Shown piece by piece: positions 44,562 to 51,771 of a stretch of DNA of 51,771 nucleotides. Location: assembly GCA_902806235.1 (NCBI GenBank), contig CADCVW010000095.1:1-51771 (forward strand), read 5' to 3'. Under the pieces are notes generated by a model, which worked only from the letters and a program-made list of their open reading frames with translations, searched no databases and had not been told where the DNA came from. The DNA is from an uncultured Sphingomonadaceae bacterium (GTDB taxonomy: Bacteria > Pseudomonadota > Alphaproteobacteria > Sphingomonadales > Sphingomonadaceae). The number at the start of each line of letters is the position of its first letter. Positions within the stretch are counted from its first letter, which is position 1. A program made the translations under genes and the position numbers.

Positions 44562-44703
44562 GCTGCAAGGTTAGCGCCTGCGCCGGCGCGGGTCACTAAA
44601 AAGCCCTCTCCCGCTCGGCCGAAAGAGAGTTGGGGGAGGGCGGGCCGGTCGCGTCCTCGACTGCCGTCGGCGGTTCAGGCGAACCGGCGTGCCCTAGCCC
44701 CGG

Positions 44704-44727
44704 CCCTCTCCCGCAAGCGGGAGAGGG
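44704..44727. terminator. 11-bp hairpin after rpoH, repeat-derived
   Basis: CCCTCTCCCGC (44704-44714) pairs exactly with GCGGGAGAGGG (44717-44727) across a 2-base loop; in practice the loop would open to 4 bases. It sits 10 bases after the rpoH stop on the minus strand. A related CCTCTCCCG...GGGAGGG unit lies at 44605-44640. No U-tract follows; a factor-dependent or pause role is possible. Confidence 0.55.
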
Positions 44728-44736
44728 AGCAGATGG

Positions 44737-45642
44737 TCACATCGCGGGCAGGAGCCGCCGGTCGCCGGCGATGTTGAGCAGCGACTTCTGCAGCTTCTCG
44801 AAAGCGCGGACCTCGATCTGCCGGATGCGCTCGCGGCTGACGCTGTATTCCTGGCTGAGCTCCTCAAGGGTTTTTGGCTCGTCGGTCAGGCGCCGCTCGG
44901 TGAGGATGTGGCGCTCGCGGTCGTTGAGCGAGGACATGGCGTCGACCAGCATATCATGCCGGACACGCTTCTCCTCGGCTTCGGCCACGCGCTCGTCCTG
45001 CAGCGGATCGGTGTCGACCAACCAGTCCTGCCACTGTGCGTCGCCATCCTCGCGCATGGGGACGTTGAGCGACGTGTCACCGCCCATCGCCATGCGGCGG
45101 TTCATGGAGATCACCTCGTCGGTAGTGACGCCGAGATCGGTGGCGATCTTCTGTACGTCCTCCGGACGCATGTCGCCGTCCTCGAACGCCTCGATCTGAT
45201 TCTTCATGCGCCGCAGATTGAAGAAGAGCTTCTTCTGCGCCGCCGTGGTGCCCATTTTCACGAGCGACCAGCTGCGCAGGATGAACTCCTGGATCGACGC
45301 GCGAATCCACCACATGGCGTAAGTCGCCAAGCGGAAGCCCCGGTCGGGCTCGAACTTCTTCACGCCCTGCATCAAGCCGATATTGCCCTCGCTGATGAGC
45401 TCGGCGACCGGCAGGCCGTAACCGCGGTAGCCCATGGCGATCTTGGCGACGAGGCGCAGGTGGCTGTTGACCAGCTTGGCCGCGGCGTCCGTATCCTGAT
45501 GCTCCGCCCAACGTTTGGCGAGCATGAATTCCTCCTCCGGCTGGAGAATGGGGAATTTCTTAATCTCCGCGAGGTAACGGTTCAGCCCGGCCTCGCCGCT
45601 GGCGGCCGGAATCGTCACTGGGAGCTTCGGCTCTTGTGCCAT
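44737..45642 (-). CDS. rpoH: RNA polymerase sigma factor RpoH (sigma-32)
   Basis: The heat-shock sigma factor. The 301-residue protein has region 2 (AKLVNSHLRLVAKIAMGYRG, LISEGNIGLMQGVKKFEPDR, LATYAMWWIRASIQEFILRS) and the RpoH-specific box AQKKLFFNLRRMKNQI. The region 4 helix-turn-helix is TLEELSQEYSVSRERIRQIE. Sphingomonads often carry two rpoH genes, so this may be one of a pair. The ATG is preceded by GGGAAGGAAG. It lies 61 bases after rluD on the same strand. Confidence 0.97.
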   Translation of the reverse strand: MAQEPKLPVTIPAASGEAGLNRYLAEIKKFPILQPEEEFMLAKRWAEHQDTDAAAKLVNSHLRLVAKIAMGYRGYGLPVAELISEGNIGLMQGVKKFEPDRGFRLATYAMWWIRASIQEFILRSWSLVKMGTTAAQKKLFFNLRRMKNQIEAFEDGDMRPEDVQKIATDLGVTTDEVISMNRRMAMGGDTSLNVPMREDGDAQWQDWLVDTDPLQDERVAEAEEKRVRHDMLVDAMSSLNDRERHILTERRLTDEPKTLEELSQEYSVSRERIRQIEVRAFEKLQKSLLNIAGDRRLLPAM

Positions 45643-45703
45643 AAAAGTAGCTTCTTCCTTCCCTAAGCAAGGGGCAGGTGCGTGCCTTCCGCTTGCCTGC
45701 GTT

Positions 45704-46654
45704 CTATACGGAAAGCGCGCTTAACAGTTCCTGCATATCCGCCGAAATCGGGCTGTCGAACGCCAGATTCGCGCCGAAAACGGGATGCTTGAAACCTATG
45801 TGTACGGCATGCAGCGCTTGCCGCCTAAACTTCAATTCATCCAGCAACTTGCGATGCTCGGGCCGCGGCCGGCCGTAGACGGGATCGCCCAATAGCGGAT
45901 GGCCGATGGAAAGCAGATGAACGCGCACTTGGTGCGTGCGGCCCGTCTCCAGCCGGCATTCGACCAGCGCGGCGGCGCGCAACGGTTGGAGCAACCGGTA
46001 GTGCGTCACCGCGCGCTTGCCGCGGCCGGGTTCCACCACCGCCATCTTCTGCCGGTTGGCGGTGGAGCGGGCGAGGGGTGCGTCCACCGTGCCCTCCGAC
46101 GGCCGGGGCGTGCCGGCGACGAGCGCGTGGTAGCGCCGGTCGATGCTGTGCCGGGCGAACTGCGCGGCGAGCCCTTCGTGTGCGCGATCGGTCTTGGCGA
46201 CCACGAGCAGGCCGGACGTGTCCTTGTCGATCCGGTGGACGATGCCGGGGCGCGCGACGCCGCCGATGCCGGACAGGGACCCGCCGCAGTGGTGGAGCAG
46301 CGCGTTGACGAGTGTCCCGTCGAGGTTGCCCGCCGCGGGGTGGACGACGAGCCCGGCGGGCTTGTCCACCACAAGCAAGTGCTCGTCTTCGTAAGCGACA
46401 ACGAGCGGGATGTCTTGCGCGACATTGTGCGCCGGGGCAGGCGCTGGGACGCGCAGCTCGTAGGAGCCCGGCCGCGCCTTGCTCGCCGGGTCGCGCACGG
46501 GCGCGCCGTCGCGTAGCACGGCGCCGCTGGAGATCAGCGCCTTGACGCGCTCGCGCGACAGGAGCGGGGCGGCGGCGGCGAGCGCGCGGTCGAGCCGCCA
46601 GCCGTCTGCCTCCGCCGGCACCTCCGCGCTGATGATCGACGCCTCGCCCGCCAC
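45704..46654 (-). CDS. rluD: RluA-family 23S rRNA pseudouridine synthase (RluD-like)
   Basis: The 316-residue protein has an N-terminal S4-like domain (RLDRALAAAAPLLSRERVKA) and a RluA catalytic domain. It contains LLVVDKPAGLVVHPAAGN, GIVHRIDKDTSGLLVVAKTD (with the catalytic Asp in HRIDKDTSG), LETGRTHQVRVHLLSIGHPL and LHAVHIGFKHPVFG. S4 domain plus length suggests RluD (positions 1911, 1915, 1917), with the exact target inferred. It diverges from the JAB gene with only 17 bases between starts. Confidence 0.93.
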   Translation of the reverse strand: MAGEASIISAEVPAEADGWRLDRALAAAAPLLSRERVKALISSGAVLRDGAPVRDPASKARPGSYELRVPAPAPAHNVAQDIPLVVAYEDEHLLVVDKPAGLVVHPAAGNLDGTLVNALLHHCGGSLSGIGGVARPGIVHRIDKDTSGLLVVAKTDRAHEGLAAQFARHSIDRRYHALVAGTPRPSEGTVDAPLARSTANRQKMAVVEPGRGKRAVTHYRLLQPLRAAALVECRLETGRTHQVRVHLLSIGHPLLGDPVYGRPRPEHRKLLDELKFRRQALHAVHIGFKHPVFGANLAFDSPISADMQELLSALSV

Positions 46655-46671
46655 GGGCTATCCCGTGGGCG

Positions 46672-47064
46672 ATGAAGCCGCTGATCGCAAGGTGGGTGGT
46701 CGACGCGGTGCTCGCCGAGGCCGCCGCCGCGCCCGGGCTGGAAGCGTGCGGCCTGCTGCTCGGCCGCAACGGGCAGATCGAGGCGCACCTGCCGACGCGC
46801 AACATCGCGACCGACCCCCGAACGGCGTTCGAGGTCGATCCCGCCGCACTGCTCGCCGCACACCGGGCGGCACGCGCCGGCGGGCCAGCGGTGCTCGGGC
46901 ACTATCATTCGCACCCGCACGGCCGGGCGGAGCCGAGCGAGGCGGACGCTCGGGCGGCAACGTGGGACGGGACGCTGTGGCTGATCGCGGCGGCGGGGCA
47001 CGCGCGGCTGTTCCGGGCGGCGGCGGAAGGGCACTTCGTCGAGCAGCCGCTCGCGGCCGGCTAG
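46672..47064 (+). CDS. JAB/MPN (M67) metallopeptidase
   Basis: The 130-residue stand-alone JAMM-type protein has the zinc motif intact: Glu in LEACGLLLGRNG and GHYHSHPHGRAEPSEADA (HxHx7Sx2D). Such bacterial JAB proteins remove ubiquitin-like modifiers or trim sulfur-carrier proteins, or cut cysteine-linked substrates. No ubiquitin-like, E1-like or sulfur-carrier gene is near, so the substrate is unknown. It is upstream of chpT by 79 bases. Confidence 0.88.
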   Translation: MKPLIARWVVDAVLAEAAAAPGLEACGLLLGRNGQIEAHLPTRNIATDPRTAFEVDPAALLAAHRAARAGGPAVLGHYHSHPHGRAEPSEADARAATWDGTLWLIAAAGHARLFRAAAEGHFVEQPLAAG

Positions 47065-47143
47065 CCGCTGGCCGCTTGCCACGGCGCAGCAGCGCGGCCA
47101 AAGACGGCGGCCGCCCAACCTAGCCCGGCAGGATTCTCGCCCC

Positions 47144-47776
47144 ATGCATTCGCACGAGTTCGCCAGCCTGCTCTGCTCGCGGCTGTGCCACGATCTGCTG
47201 TCGCCGGTCGGCGCGCTCAACAACGGTGTGGAGCTGCTGCAGGACGAGACGGACCCGGAGATGCGCGCGCGCTGCGTCGAGCTGCTGGCGGAGAGCGCGC
47301 GGACGTCGGCCAACAAGCTCAAGTTTTTCCGGCTCGCCTTCGGCGCGGCCGGCGGGTTCGGCGAGGCGGTGGACCCGCGGGAGGCGCGCGCCGTGATCGA
47401 GGGGCTGTTCGGCGGCGGGCGGATCGAGATCGGGTGGCTGGCCGGCGAGGAAGCGCTGCCCAAGGCCGCGATCAAGGTTTTGCTCAACCTGGCGCTGCTG
47501 GCGGGCGACGCCCTGGTACGCGGCGGCCGCCTGGACGTCGGCTGCGAGAACGGCGCGGCCGGCACCGAAATCGTCGTCCGAGCGGATGGCGCGCGGATCG
47601 TGTTCGACGACGAGACCCGCCGCGCGCTGGCGGGCGAGCTGGACGAGGCGGCGGTGTCACCGCGCACGGCGGTGGGCTGGTTGGTGCGCAGCCTCGTTGA
47701 AGAAGCAGGCGGACAGGTGCAGCTCGCGGCGGACGACGGCGTGCTGCTGTTCGGCGCGTCGTTGCCGGCGCGCTAG
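47144..47776 (+). CDS. chpT: Histidine phosphotransferase ChpT
   Basis: ChpT relays phosphate from the hybrid kinase CckA to CtrA and CpdR in the alphaproteobacterial cell-cycle pathway. The 210-residue protein has the phospho-acceptor helix SLLCSRLCHDLLSPVGALNN (His 16), NGVELLQDETDPEMR, SARTSANKLKFFRLAFGAAG and a degenerate ATPase-like half (LPKAAIKVLLNLALLAGDAL). In Caulobacter CtrA also controls pili, which suits the Tad genes at both ends of this window. No ctrA or cckA is seen here. Confidence 0.92.
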   Translation: MHSHEFASLLCSRLCHDLLSPVGALNNGVELLQDETDPEMRARCVELLAESARTSANKLKFFRLAFGAAGGFGEAVDPREARAVIEGLFGGGRIEIGWLAGEEALPKAAIKVLLNLALLAGDALVRGGRLDVGCENGAAGTEIVVRADGARIVFDDETRRALAGELDEAAVSPRTAVGWLVRSLVEEAGGQVQLAADDGVLLFGASLPAR

Positions 47777-47853
47777 GCGGACGCGTCGTCGCGCCGGCTT
47801 CGCTGACTCCGCCGACCAGGCTGACCGCCGCCGACCTCCTGGTCGCGGCGGGG

Positions 47854-48693
47854 GTGAATCTGCTTTGGGGCTTCAACATCGTCGCGGTGAAGCTGTCGCT
47901 GGCGGGGGCCGGGCCGTTCACCGCTGGGGTGCTCCGCCAGCTGATTCTGTTCGCCGCCTGCGGCACGGCGCTCCGCCTTGTGCCCAGCCGGATGCGCGAG
48001 CTGCTCGCCTTTTCCGTCATGTTCGGCGGCCTGTTCATCCTGCTCGTCAATCTGTCGCTGGTTCACGCGGACAATGTCGGCGCGCTGGCGATCGCGGGGC
48101 AGCTCGGCGTGCCGATGGCTCTCGCGCTTGCCTGGGCCGTGCTCGGCGAGCGGGTGTCGCGGCTGAAGCTCGCCGGCATGCTGCTCGCTTTCGGCGGCGT
48201 GGGCGTGCTGCTGTTCGATCCGCATATCCTCGACGAGCGCGTCGGGCTGCTGCTGCCGGTCGCGGCGTCGGCGATCTGGGCGGCGGGCTCGCTGATCCAA
48301 CGGCGGCTGAAGGACGTGCCGCTGCGCACCATCTACGCTTGGCTGGGGTTGGTCGGCGCGGCACTGCTGGTCCCCTTCGCTTGGGTTTGGGAATGGCGCG
48401 CCGGGGCGGCCGCGCCCGGCTTTGCGTCCGTCGGTTGGATCGCCTATTCGGCGCTCGGCTCCACCCTCGGCGGGCATGGCGGGATGACCTGGCTCCTCCA
48501 ACGGCACAGCATCGGCACGGTGGTCCCGCTGACGCTGGGCGCACCGGTGGTCGGCGTGGCCGTGTCGGCGCTCTGGTTCGGCACGCCAGTGACGGCGGCC
48601 ATGGTGGCCGGCGGGTTGGTTGCGCTGGCCGGCGTCGGCCTGATCGGCGTAGCCGGCGCGCGGGACGGGCAGGGGGGAACGGACGCGCGATGA
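47854..48693 (+). CDS. EamA/DMT-family transporter
   Basis: This is a roughly 280-residue inner-membrane protein with about ten transmembrane helices in two EamA repeats. WGFNIVAVKLSLAGAGPF, ALAIAGQLGVPMALALAWA and LGERVSRLKLAGMLLAFGG are in the first repeat. IWAAGSLIQRRLKDVPLRT, SALGSTLGGHGGMTWLLQ and PLTLGAPVVGVAVSALWFG are in the second. The true N terminus may be longer: the frame reads TAADLLVAAGV just upstream but offers only CTG codons (47803, 47821). The GTG at 47854 is used here. Substrate unknown. Confidence 0.86.
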   Translation: MNLLWGFNIVAVKLSLAGAGPFTAGVLRQLILFAACGTALRLVPSRMRELLAFSVMFGGLFILLVNLSLVHADNVGALAIAGQLGVPMALALAWAVLGERVSRLKLAGMLLAFGGVGVLLFDPHILDERVGLLLPVAASAIWAAGSLIQRRLKDVPLRTIYAWLGLVGAALLVPFAWVWEWRAGAAAPGFASVGWIAYSALGSTLGGHGGMTWLLQRHSIGTVVPLTLGAPVVGVAVSALWFGTPVTAAMVAGGLVALAGVGLIGVAGARDGQGGTDAR

Positions 48694-49379
48694 TCGACTG
48701 CCCTTCACCCAACCACGACGAGCGCCGCTCGTCGATCTCCATGCTCGTGCTCCACTACACGGGGATGGCCGACGCGGCGGGCGCGATCGAGCGGCTGACC
48801 AGCGCGGAGGCCAAGGTGTCCTGCCACTACCTCGTGACGGAGGATGGGCAGGTGCTGCGCATGGTCGACGAGGACCGCCGCGCGTGGCACGCGGGGACCT
48901 CGTCCTGGCGCGGAACCACCGACGTCAACTCGGCTAGCGTCGGCATCGAAATCGTCAACCCGGGCCACGAGTTCGGCTATCGCCCCTTCGCCGGGCCGCA
49001 GATGTCGGCACTGATCCCGCTCGTCGCCGACATCGTGCGGCGGCGCGGCATCGAGGCGCGCAACGTGGTCGGCCATTCGGACGTAGCGCCGAGGCGCAAG
49101 CAGGACCCCGGCGAGCTGTTCGACTGGGAGAAGCTTGCGCGGCTGGGGCTGGCGGTGGAGCGGCCGAAGAAGTTGCTCGGCGATCCGCACTGGACCGATC
49201 CGGGATTTTGCCTCGCGCTTGAGCGCTACGGCTACGACGTTTCCGACCCGCTGGCCGCCACCGTCGCCTTTCAGCGCCGGTTCCGGCCCGAGCTGTTCGA
49301 CGGCACGATCGACGGCGAGACGCGCGCGATCCTTCTCGCGCTACTTCTCAAGAGTGAGGCGGTGATGCTTGGCGGCTGA
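48690..49379 (+). CDS. N-acetylmuramoyl-L-alanine amidase (AmpD-like amidase_2)
   Basis: This 229-residue peptidoglycan amidase has an amidase_2 domain (SMLVLHYTGMADAAGAIERL, VSCHYLVTEDGQVLRMVDED, WHAGTSSWRGTTDVNSASVG, VGHSDVAPRRKQDPGELFDW). The zinc ligands are the His in LHYTG and the late His and Asp/Lys region. A C-terminal peptidoglycan-binding-like helix bundle (ATVAFQRRFRPELFDGTID) follows. There is no signal peptide, so a cytosolic recycling role like AmpD is likely. Its ATG overlaps the EamA stop by ATGA. Confidence 0.92.
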   Translation: MIDCPSPNHDERRSSISMLVLHYTGMADAAGAIERLTSAEAKVSCHYLVTEDGQVLRMVDEDRRAWHAGTSSWRGTTDVNSASVGIEIVNPGHEFGYRPFAGPQMSALIPLVADIVRRRGIEARNVVGHSDVAPRRKQDPGELFDWEKLARLGLAVERPKKLLGDPHWTDPGFCLALERYGYDVSDPLAATVAFQRRFRPELFDGTIDGETRAILLALLLKSEAVMLGG

Positions 49380-49401
49380 GCCCTGACGCTATAAGGCGAT
49401 C

Positions 49402-49773
49402 GGGCCAGAGGATCGGGCGACCGCCGCGGTGCAGCGCATCGGGGAGGAAAGTCCGGGCTCCGCGGAACGACGGTGCCGGGTAACGCCCGGCGGGGGCGAC
49501 CCCAGGGAAAGTGCCACAGAAAGCAGACCGCCTCCGGGTGACCGGAGGTAAGGGCGAAAGGGTGCGGTAATAGCGCACCGCGCGGCCGGCGACGGGCGCG
49601 GCATGGCAAACCCCACCGGGAGCAAGACCGAATAGGGATGGCATATGGGGCTGTTCCGCCCCGCCGTCCGGGTTGGTTGCTGGAGGGCCGGAGCGATCCG
49701 GTCCGTAGAGGAATGGTCGCCCAAGGGTCCTTCGGGATCCTGGACAGAACCCGGCTTACAGATCCTCTGGCGC
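49402..49773 (+). ncRNA. rnpB: RNase P RNA component, class A
   Basis: The ribozyme that trims tRNA 5' leaders. The 5' strand GCCAGAGGATC (49404-49414) pairs with GATCCTCTGGC (49761-49771) as P1. Universal blocks are exact: GAGGAAAGTCCGGGCTCC near 49443, GTGCCACAGAAAGCAGACCG-type CR-IV/V region near 49511, and AGAACCCGGCTTACAGATCC near the end. A GGGTGCGGTAATAGCGCACC stem lies between. About 370 bases, normal for alphaproteobacteria. Confidence 0.97.
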
Positions 49774-49854
49774 CCTACTGCCGCGATCGTGCCTAACGGC
49801 GCGGCAACCACCTCCCGCAAGCCGCCGTTATCCTTGCGCGCCTAACTCAGCTCT

Positions 49855-50288
49855 ATGTGTGGCTACGGGAGGCGGGCGGTGCGCAGGGCGGCTAGGCAGA
49901 TCCTCGAGCGCGTGCGTCGCTCGGAACGGGGCAGCGTGCTTGCGATGACAGCGGCGGCGATGCCGGTGATGCTGGGCGCGTGCGGCCCCCCGTCGCTTTG
50001 TCCGCCCCGGAAGGCGGCCCGATGAACGACATCATGATCTTCCAGCCCAAGCAGGCCGGCGCAACGATTTCAACGAGCAAGCTGAACGGCGGATCGGGTT
50101 CCAAGATGACAGGCACGATCTGCATGCTGAACGGCGAAGTGCAGTTCAACGGCGGTTCCGGTACGAACGCGGGCTGCGTGCTGCCGGTCGCCGACAATGT
50201 CGACTTTTCTGGCAACGCCGATTGGAAGAACGTTTGCGGCGACACCGACCCCAAGTTCGCGGCCATCCGCTTGAGGCTGCTGTCATGA
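49855..50288 (+). pseudogene. TadG-like pilus protein, internally deleted and frameshifted
   Basis: A 56-codon frame (49855-50025) reads MCGYGRRAVRRAARQILERV then RRSERGSVLAMTAAAMPVML, the typical N terminus of TadG-like proteins (basic head, ERGxVLAM, hydrophobic helix). After it, in a shifted frame (from about 49980), comes a TadG-like C-terminal tail: APEGGPMNDIMIFQPKQAG, GTICMLNGEVQFNGGSGTN, VLPVADNVDF. The central several hundred residues are missing. The tail could still be translated as a short protein from 49980 and overlaps the TadE gene by ATGA, which may explain its survival. Confidence 0.65.
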
Positions 50289-50758
50289 GGGGCGCGCTCC
50301 GTCGGCTGCCGAATGACGAGCGCGGCGTGGCCGCCATCGAACTGGCCATGATCGCGCCCGTGCTCGCGCTGGTGATGCTCGGCTCGCTCGACCTTGCGCG
50401 CGCGATCGCCACCAAAATCTCGCTGGAGCAGGCGGCCAATCGGGCCATGCACCTCGCGGAGGTGTTGCGGCCGACGTCGAGCGCCAACTTGGCCTACATC
50501 AACGCGCAGGCGGCGGCCGACGCGCGCGCGGCGCTCGGTTCGGAGCCGACGGTGACCTCCGCAATCTATCTGCGCAAGTGCGGCGCGCGCGCGGTGGCGC
50601 GGACGGGCACCTGCGTGCTGGGTGAGCTGCCGGTGAACCACCTGGAGATCACGGTGCGCGGCACCCACCGCTCGATCTTTACGGCGCTGGCCAGAGGCTG
50701 GGCCGGGCCGACGGGCAACGTAGCGATCTCCGCCAAGGCGGATGTGAGGATCCAGTAA
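50285..50758 (+). CDS. TadE-like pseudopilin (copy 1)
   Basis: This 157-residue membrane-anchored protein has the TadE motif NDERGVAAIELAMIAPVLAL (about residues 11-30; prepilin-like cleavage before a helix with Glu). The helix continues VMLGSLDLARAIATKIS. A periplasmic domain follows with two cysteines (RKCGARAVARTGTCVLG). TadE proteins are minor pseudopilins processed by the CpaA-type peptidase. It starts at ATG in an ATGA overlap with the upstream remnant and ends in a TAATG overlap with copy 2. Confidence 0.9.
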   Translation: MRGALRRLPNDERGVAAIELAMIAPVLALVMLGSLDLARAIATKISLEQAANRAMHLAEVLRPTSSANLAYINAQAAADARAALGSEPTVTSAIYLRKCGARAVARTGTCVLGELPVNHLEITVRGTHRSIFTALARGWAGPTGNVAISAKADVRIQ

Positions 50759-51210
50759 TGCTCAAACATCCACCTTCGACATTTTCCGACGAGCGCGGCG
50801 CGGCCGCGGTCGAGTTCGCCCTAGTCGCGCCGCTGCTGATCGCCCTCATCCTCGGTACGGTGGAGATCGGGCGCGTCGGCCTGGTCTGGGCGAGCACCCG
50901 GGACGCGGTGGTCACCGCGTCGAGGCTGTACCGCCTGCACCCGCTGCGCACGGATGAACAGGTGATCGCCGCCGTGAAGAAGCGGGCGAATGGGTACGGC
51001 CCCGGTATGTTGCGGGAGCCGACGGTGGCCGCCAGCTGGTGCCTCGCCGACGGCCGGCCCGTGCAGCTGCGCCGGGTGAGCGCGACCGTGCAGCACCGGC
51101 TGCTGGTGCCGTTCGCGGCCGACCGGAGCTTCCGGATCACCTACGCGACGAGCACGCCCGTCCACTCTAGCGGCGCGCCCACGACCCCGCCGACCAACGC
51201 CTGCGCCTGA
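50758..51210 (+). CDS. TadE-like pseudopilin (copy 2)
   Basis: This 150-residue protein has FSDERGAAAVEFALVAPLLI (TadE motif with Glu at +5 of the helix) and a second part of the helix, ALILGTVEIGRVGLVWAST. The periplasmic part ends in a Thr/Pro-rich tail (VHSSGAPTTPPTNACA). It shares the overlapping start arrangement with copy 1, so the trio TadG-like/TadE/TadE was one operon. This block is about 47 kb from cpaABC at the other end of the window. Confidence 0.9.
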   Translation: MLKHPPSTFSDERGAAAVEFALVAPLLIALILGTVEIGRVGLVWASTRDAVVTASRLYRLHPLRTDEQVIAAVKKRANGYGPGMLREPTVAASWCLADGRPVQLRRVSATVQHRLLVPFAADRSFRITYATSTPVHSSGAPTTPPTNACA

Positions 51211-51254
51211 CGGCCGGGGTGGCGGGAGCGCGCGGAAGGTCTTAAGTCCCGGCC

Positions 51255-51771
51255 ATGCCGCGGAAAGTGCGTTCGAACGATTGGGGCTTTCCGCGCTGGC
51301 GGGATTACGGCGAGGCCGGGCGGGAGGCGGCGCAGGTGCGGCTTTGCGATCGCGAAGGCTGCACCGCGCCCGGCGACCGGCCCGCGCCCAAGGCCCCGAA
51401 CCGGCCGGAGCGCTGGTATTTCTGCGAGCCGCACGCGGCCGAGTACAACCGCGGCTGGAACTACTTCGCTGGCCTGTCGGACGAGGACGCTGCGGCGCGG
51501 GAAGCAGACGAGGCGGGGCGCGGGCGAGGCTATCGCGAGGCGAAGCACTACGGCTGGGGTGGGGCGGGAGACGGCACGCGCTCTCGCGAGGAGATGCGGG
51601 CGTTGAGCCTGCTGGAGCTGGACGGCGACGCGGACGCGGACACGGTCAAAGCCGCCTACCACCGGCTCGCCAAGGCGACGCACCCGGACCTCCACCCGGG
51701 CGACCCGGGCGCGATCAAGCGGTTCCAGGCGGTGCAAGCGGCCTACGACGTGCTGCGCGCGGCCGAGGAGC
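51255..51771 (+). CDS. J-domain protein (3'-truncated by window edge)
   Basis: The frame starts MPRKVRSNDWGFPRWRDYG and is still open at the right edge after 172 codons. The N-terminal part has two cysteine pairs (LCDREGCTAPGD and WYFCEPHAAEYN), possibly a zinc-binding knot. A J domain follows, with ALSLLELDGDADADTVKAAY and the essential HPD tripeptide in LAKATHPDLHPGD, so it should stimulate DnaK-type ATPases. It is not DnaJ itself, because the J domain is at the C-terminal side. Confidence 0.9.
   Translation, partial: MPRKVRSNDWGFPRWRDYGEAGREAAQVRLCDREGCTAPGDRPAPKAPNRPERWYFCEPHAAEYNRGWNYFAGLSDEDAAAREADEAGRGRGYREAKHYGWGGAGDGTRSREEMRALSLLELDGDADADTVKAAYHRLAKATHPDLHPGDPGAIKRFQAVQAAYDVLRAAEE

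Noticed and set aside
44605-44640. CCTCTCCCG-type unit taken for a terminator of mtgA
   Set aside because: It lies upstream of the mtgA start, not after its stop, and the arms pair only partly; it looks like a diverged repeat copy.
1-51771. CRISPR array or defence island
   Set aside because: No regularly spaced direct repeats and no cas, toxin-antitoxin, restriction or CBASS-type genes were seen.

Overview
The window is about 51.8 kb of very GC-rich, tightly packed bacterial DNA, roughly 70% G+C by eye. The gene set points to an alphaproteobacterium, most likely a sphingomonad: the CtrA-pathway phosphotransferase ChpT, a Tad/Cpa pilus locus, glycine decarboxylase split into two subunits behind a tandem glycine riboswitch, a deoxyhypusine-synthase-like enzyme next to a type III ornithine decarboxylase, a monofunctional transglycosylase, and REP-like inverted repeats of the CCCTGAGCTTGTCGAAGG type. 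The species cannot be fixed from the sequence alone.

Layout. 1-3058 (minus): Flp/Tad pilus genes cpaA-cpaB-cpaC, running off the left edge. 3106-7441: a DauA-like FAD oxidoreductase, the minus-strand run ispH-thrB-rnhA, and a small lipoprotein. 7516-12219: glycine riboswitch and gcvT-gcvH-gcvPA-gcvPB. 12820-15724: a 2.8 kb, lower-GC island remnant bounded by tRNA-Lys and a degenerate copy of its 3' end; it carries a DUF1232 protein, a PilZ protein, a single-domain response regulator and two transposase fragments. 15740-22859: folK, a family-5-like uracil-DNA glycosylase, a monooxygenase, and the agmatine-to-putrescine genes aguB/aguA, where aguA is split by one amber codon. These are followed by a wrecked S9 peptidase gene, rpsD and a chorismate mutase. 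22871-34666: two REP-like inverted repeats, a radical SAM protein, a lytic transglycosylase, a UDG-like protein, ETF-ubiquinone oxidoreductase, then a plus-strand chain with start/stop overlaps (TPR protein, ispE, N-formylglutamate amidohydrolase, NAD(P)HX repair enzyme, then an RNA methyltransferase). 34683-37150: polyamine genes (DHS-like and ODC) with structured intergenic DNA. 37412-42930: small proteins, a hydrolase, tandem cysteine-desulfurase-like genes, SRP RNA, dnaX and ybaB. 43061-49773: a pseudogene with three in-frame stops, mtgA, rpoH, rluD, a JAB peptidase, chpT, an EamA transporter, an AmpD-like amidase and RNase P RNA. 49855-51771: a collapsed TadG-like gene, two TadE-like pseudopilins and the start of a J-domain protein.

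Themes. Most of the window is ordinary housekeeping DNA. The more unusual material is gene decay (aguA, the S9 peptidase, the 43 kb gene, the TadG-like gene, two transposases), the tRNA-Lys island scar, and the polyamine region. In the polyamine region a broken agmatine route sits in the same window as an intact ODC plus DHS-like pair with possible leader RNA structure. I found no CRISPR array, integrase, phage structural gene or recognisable defence operon. I do not see a clearly new multi-gene system.
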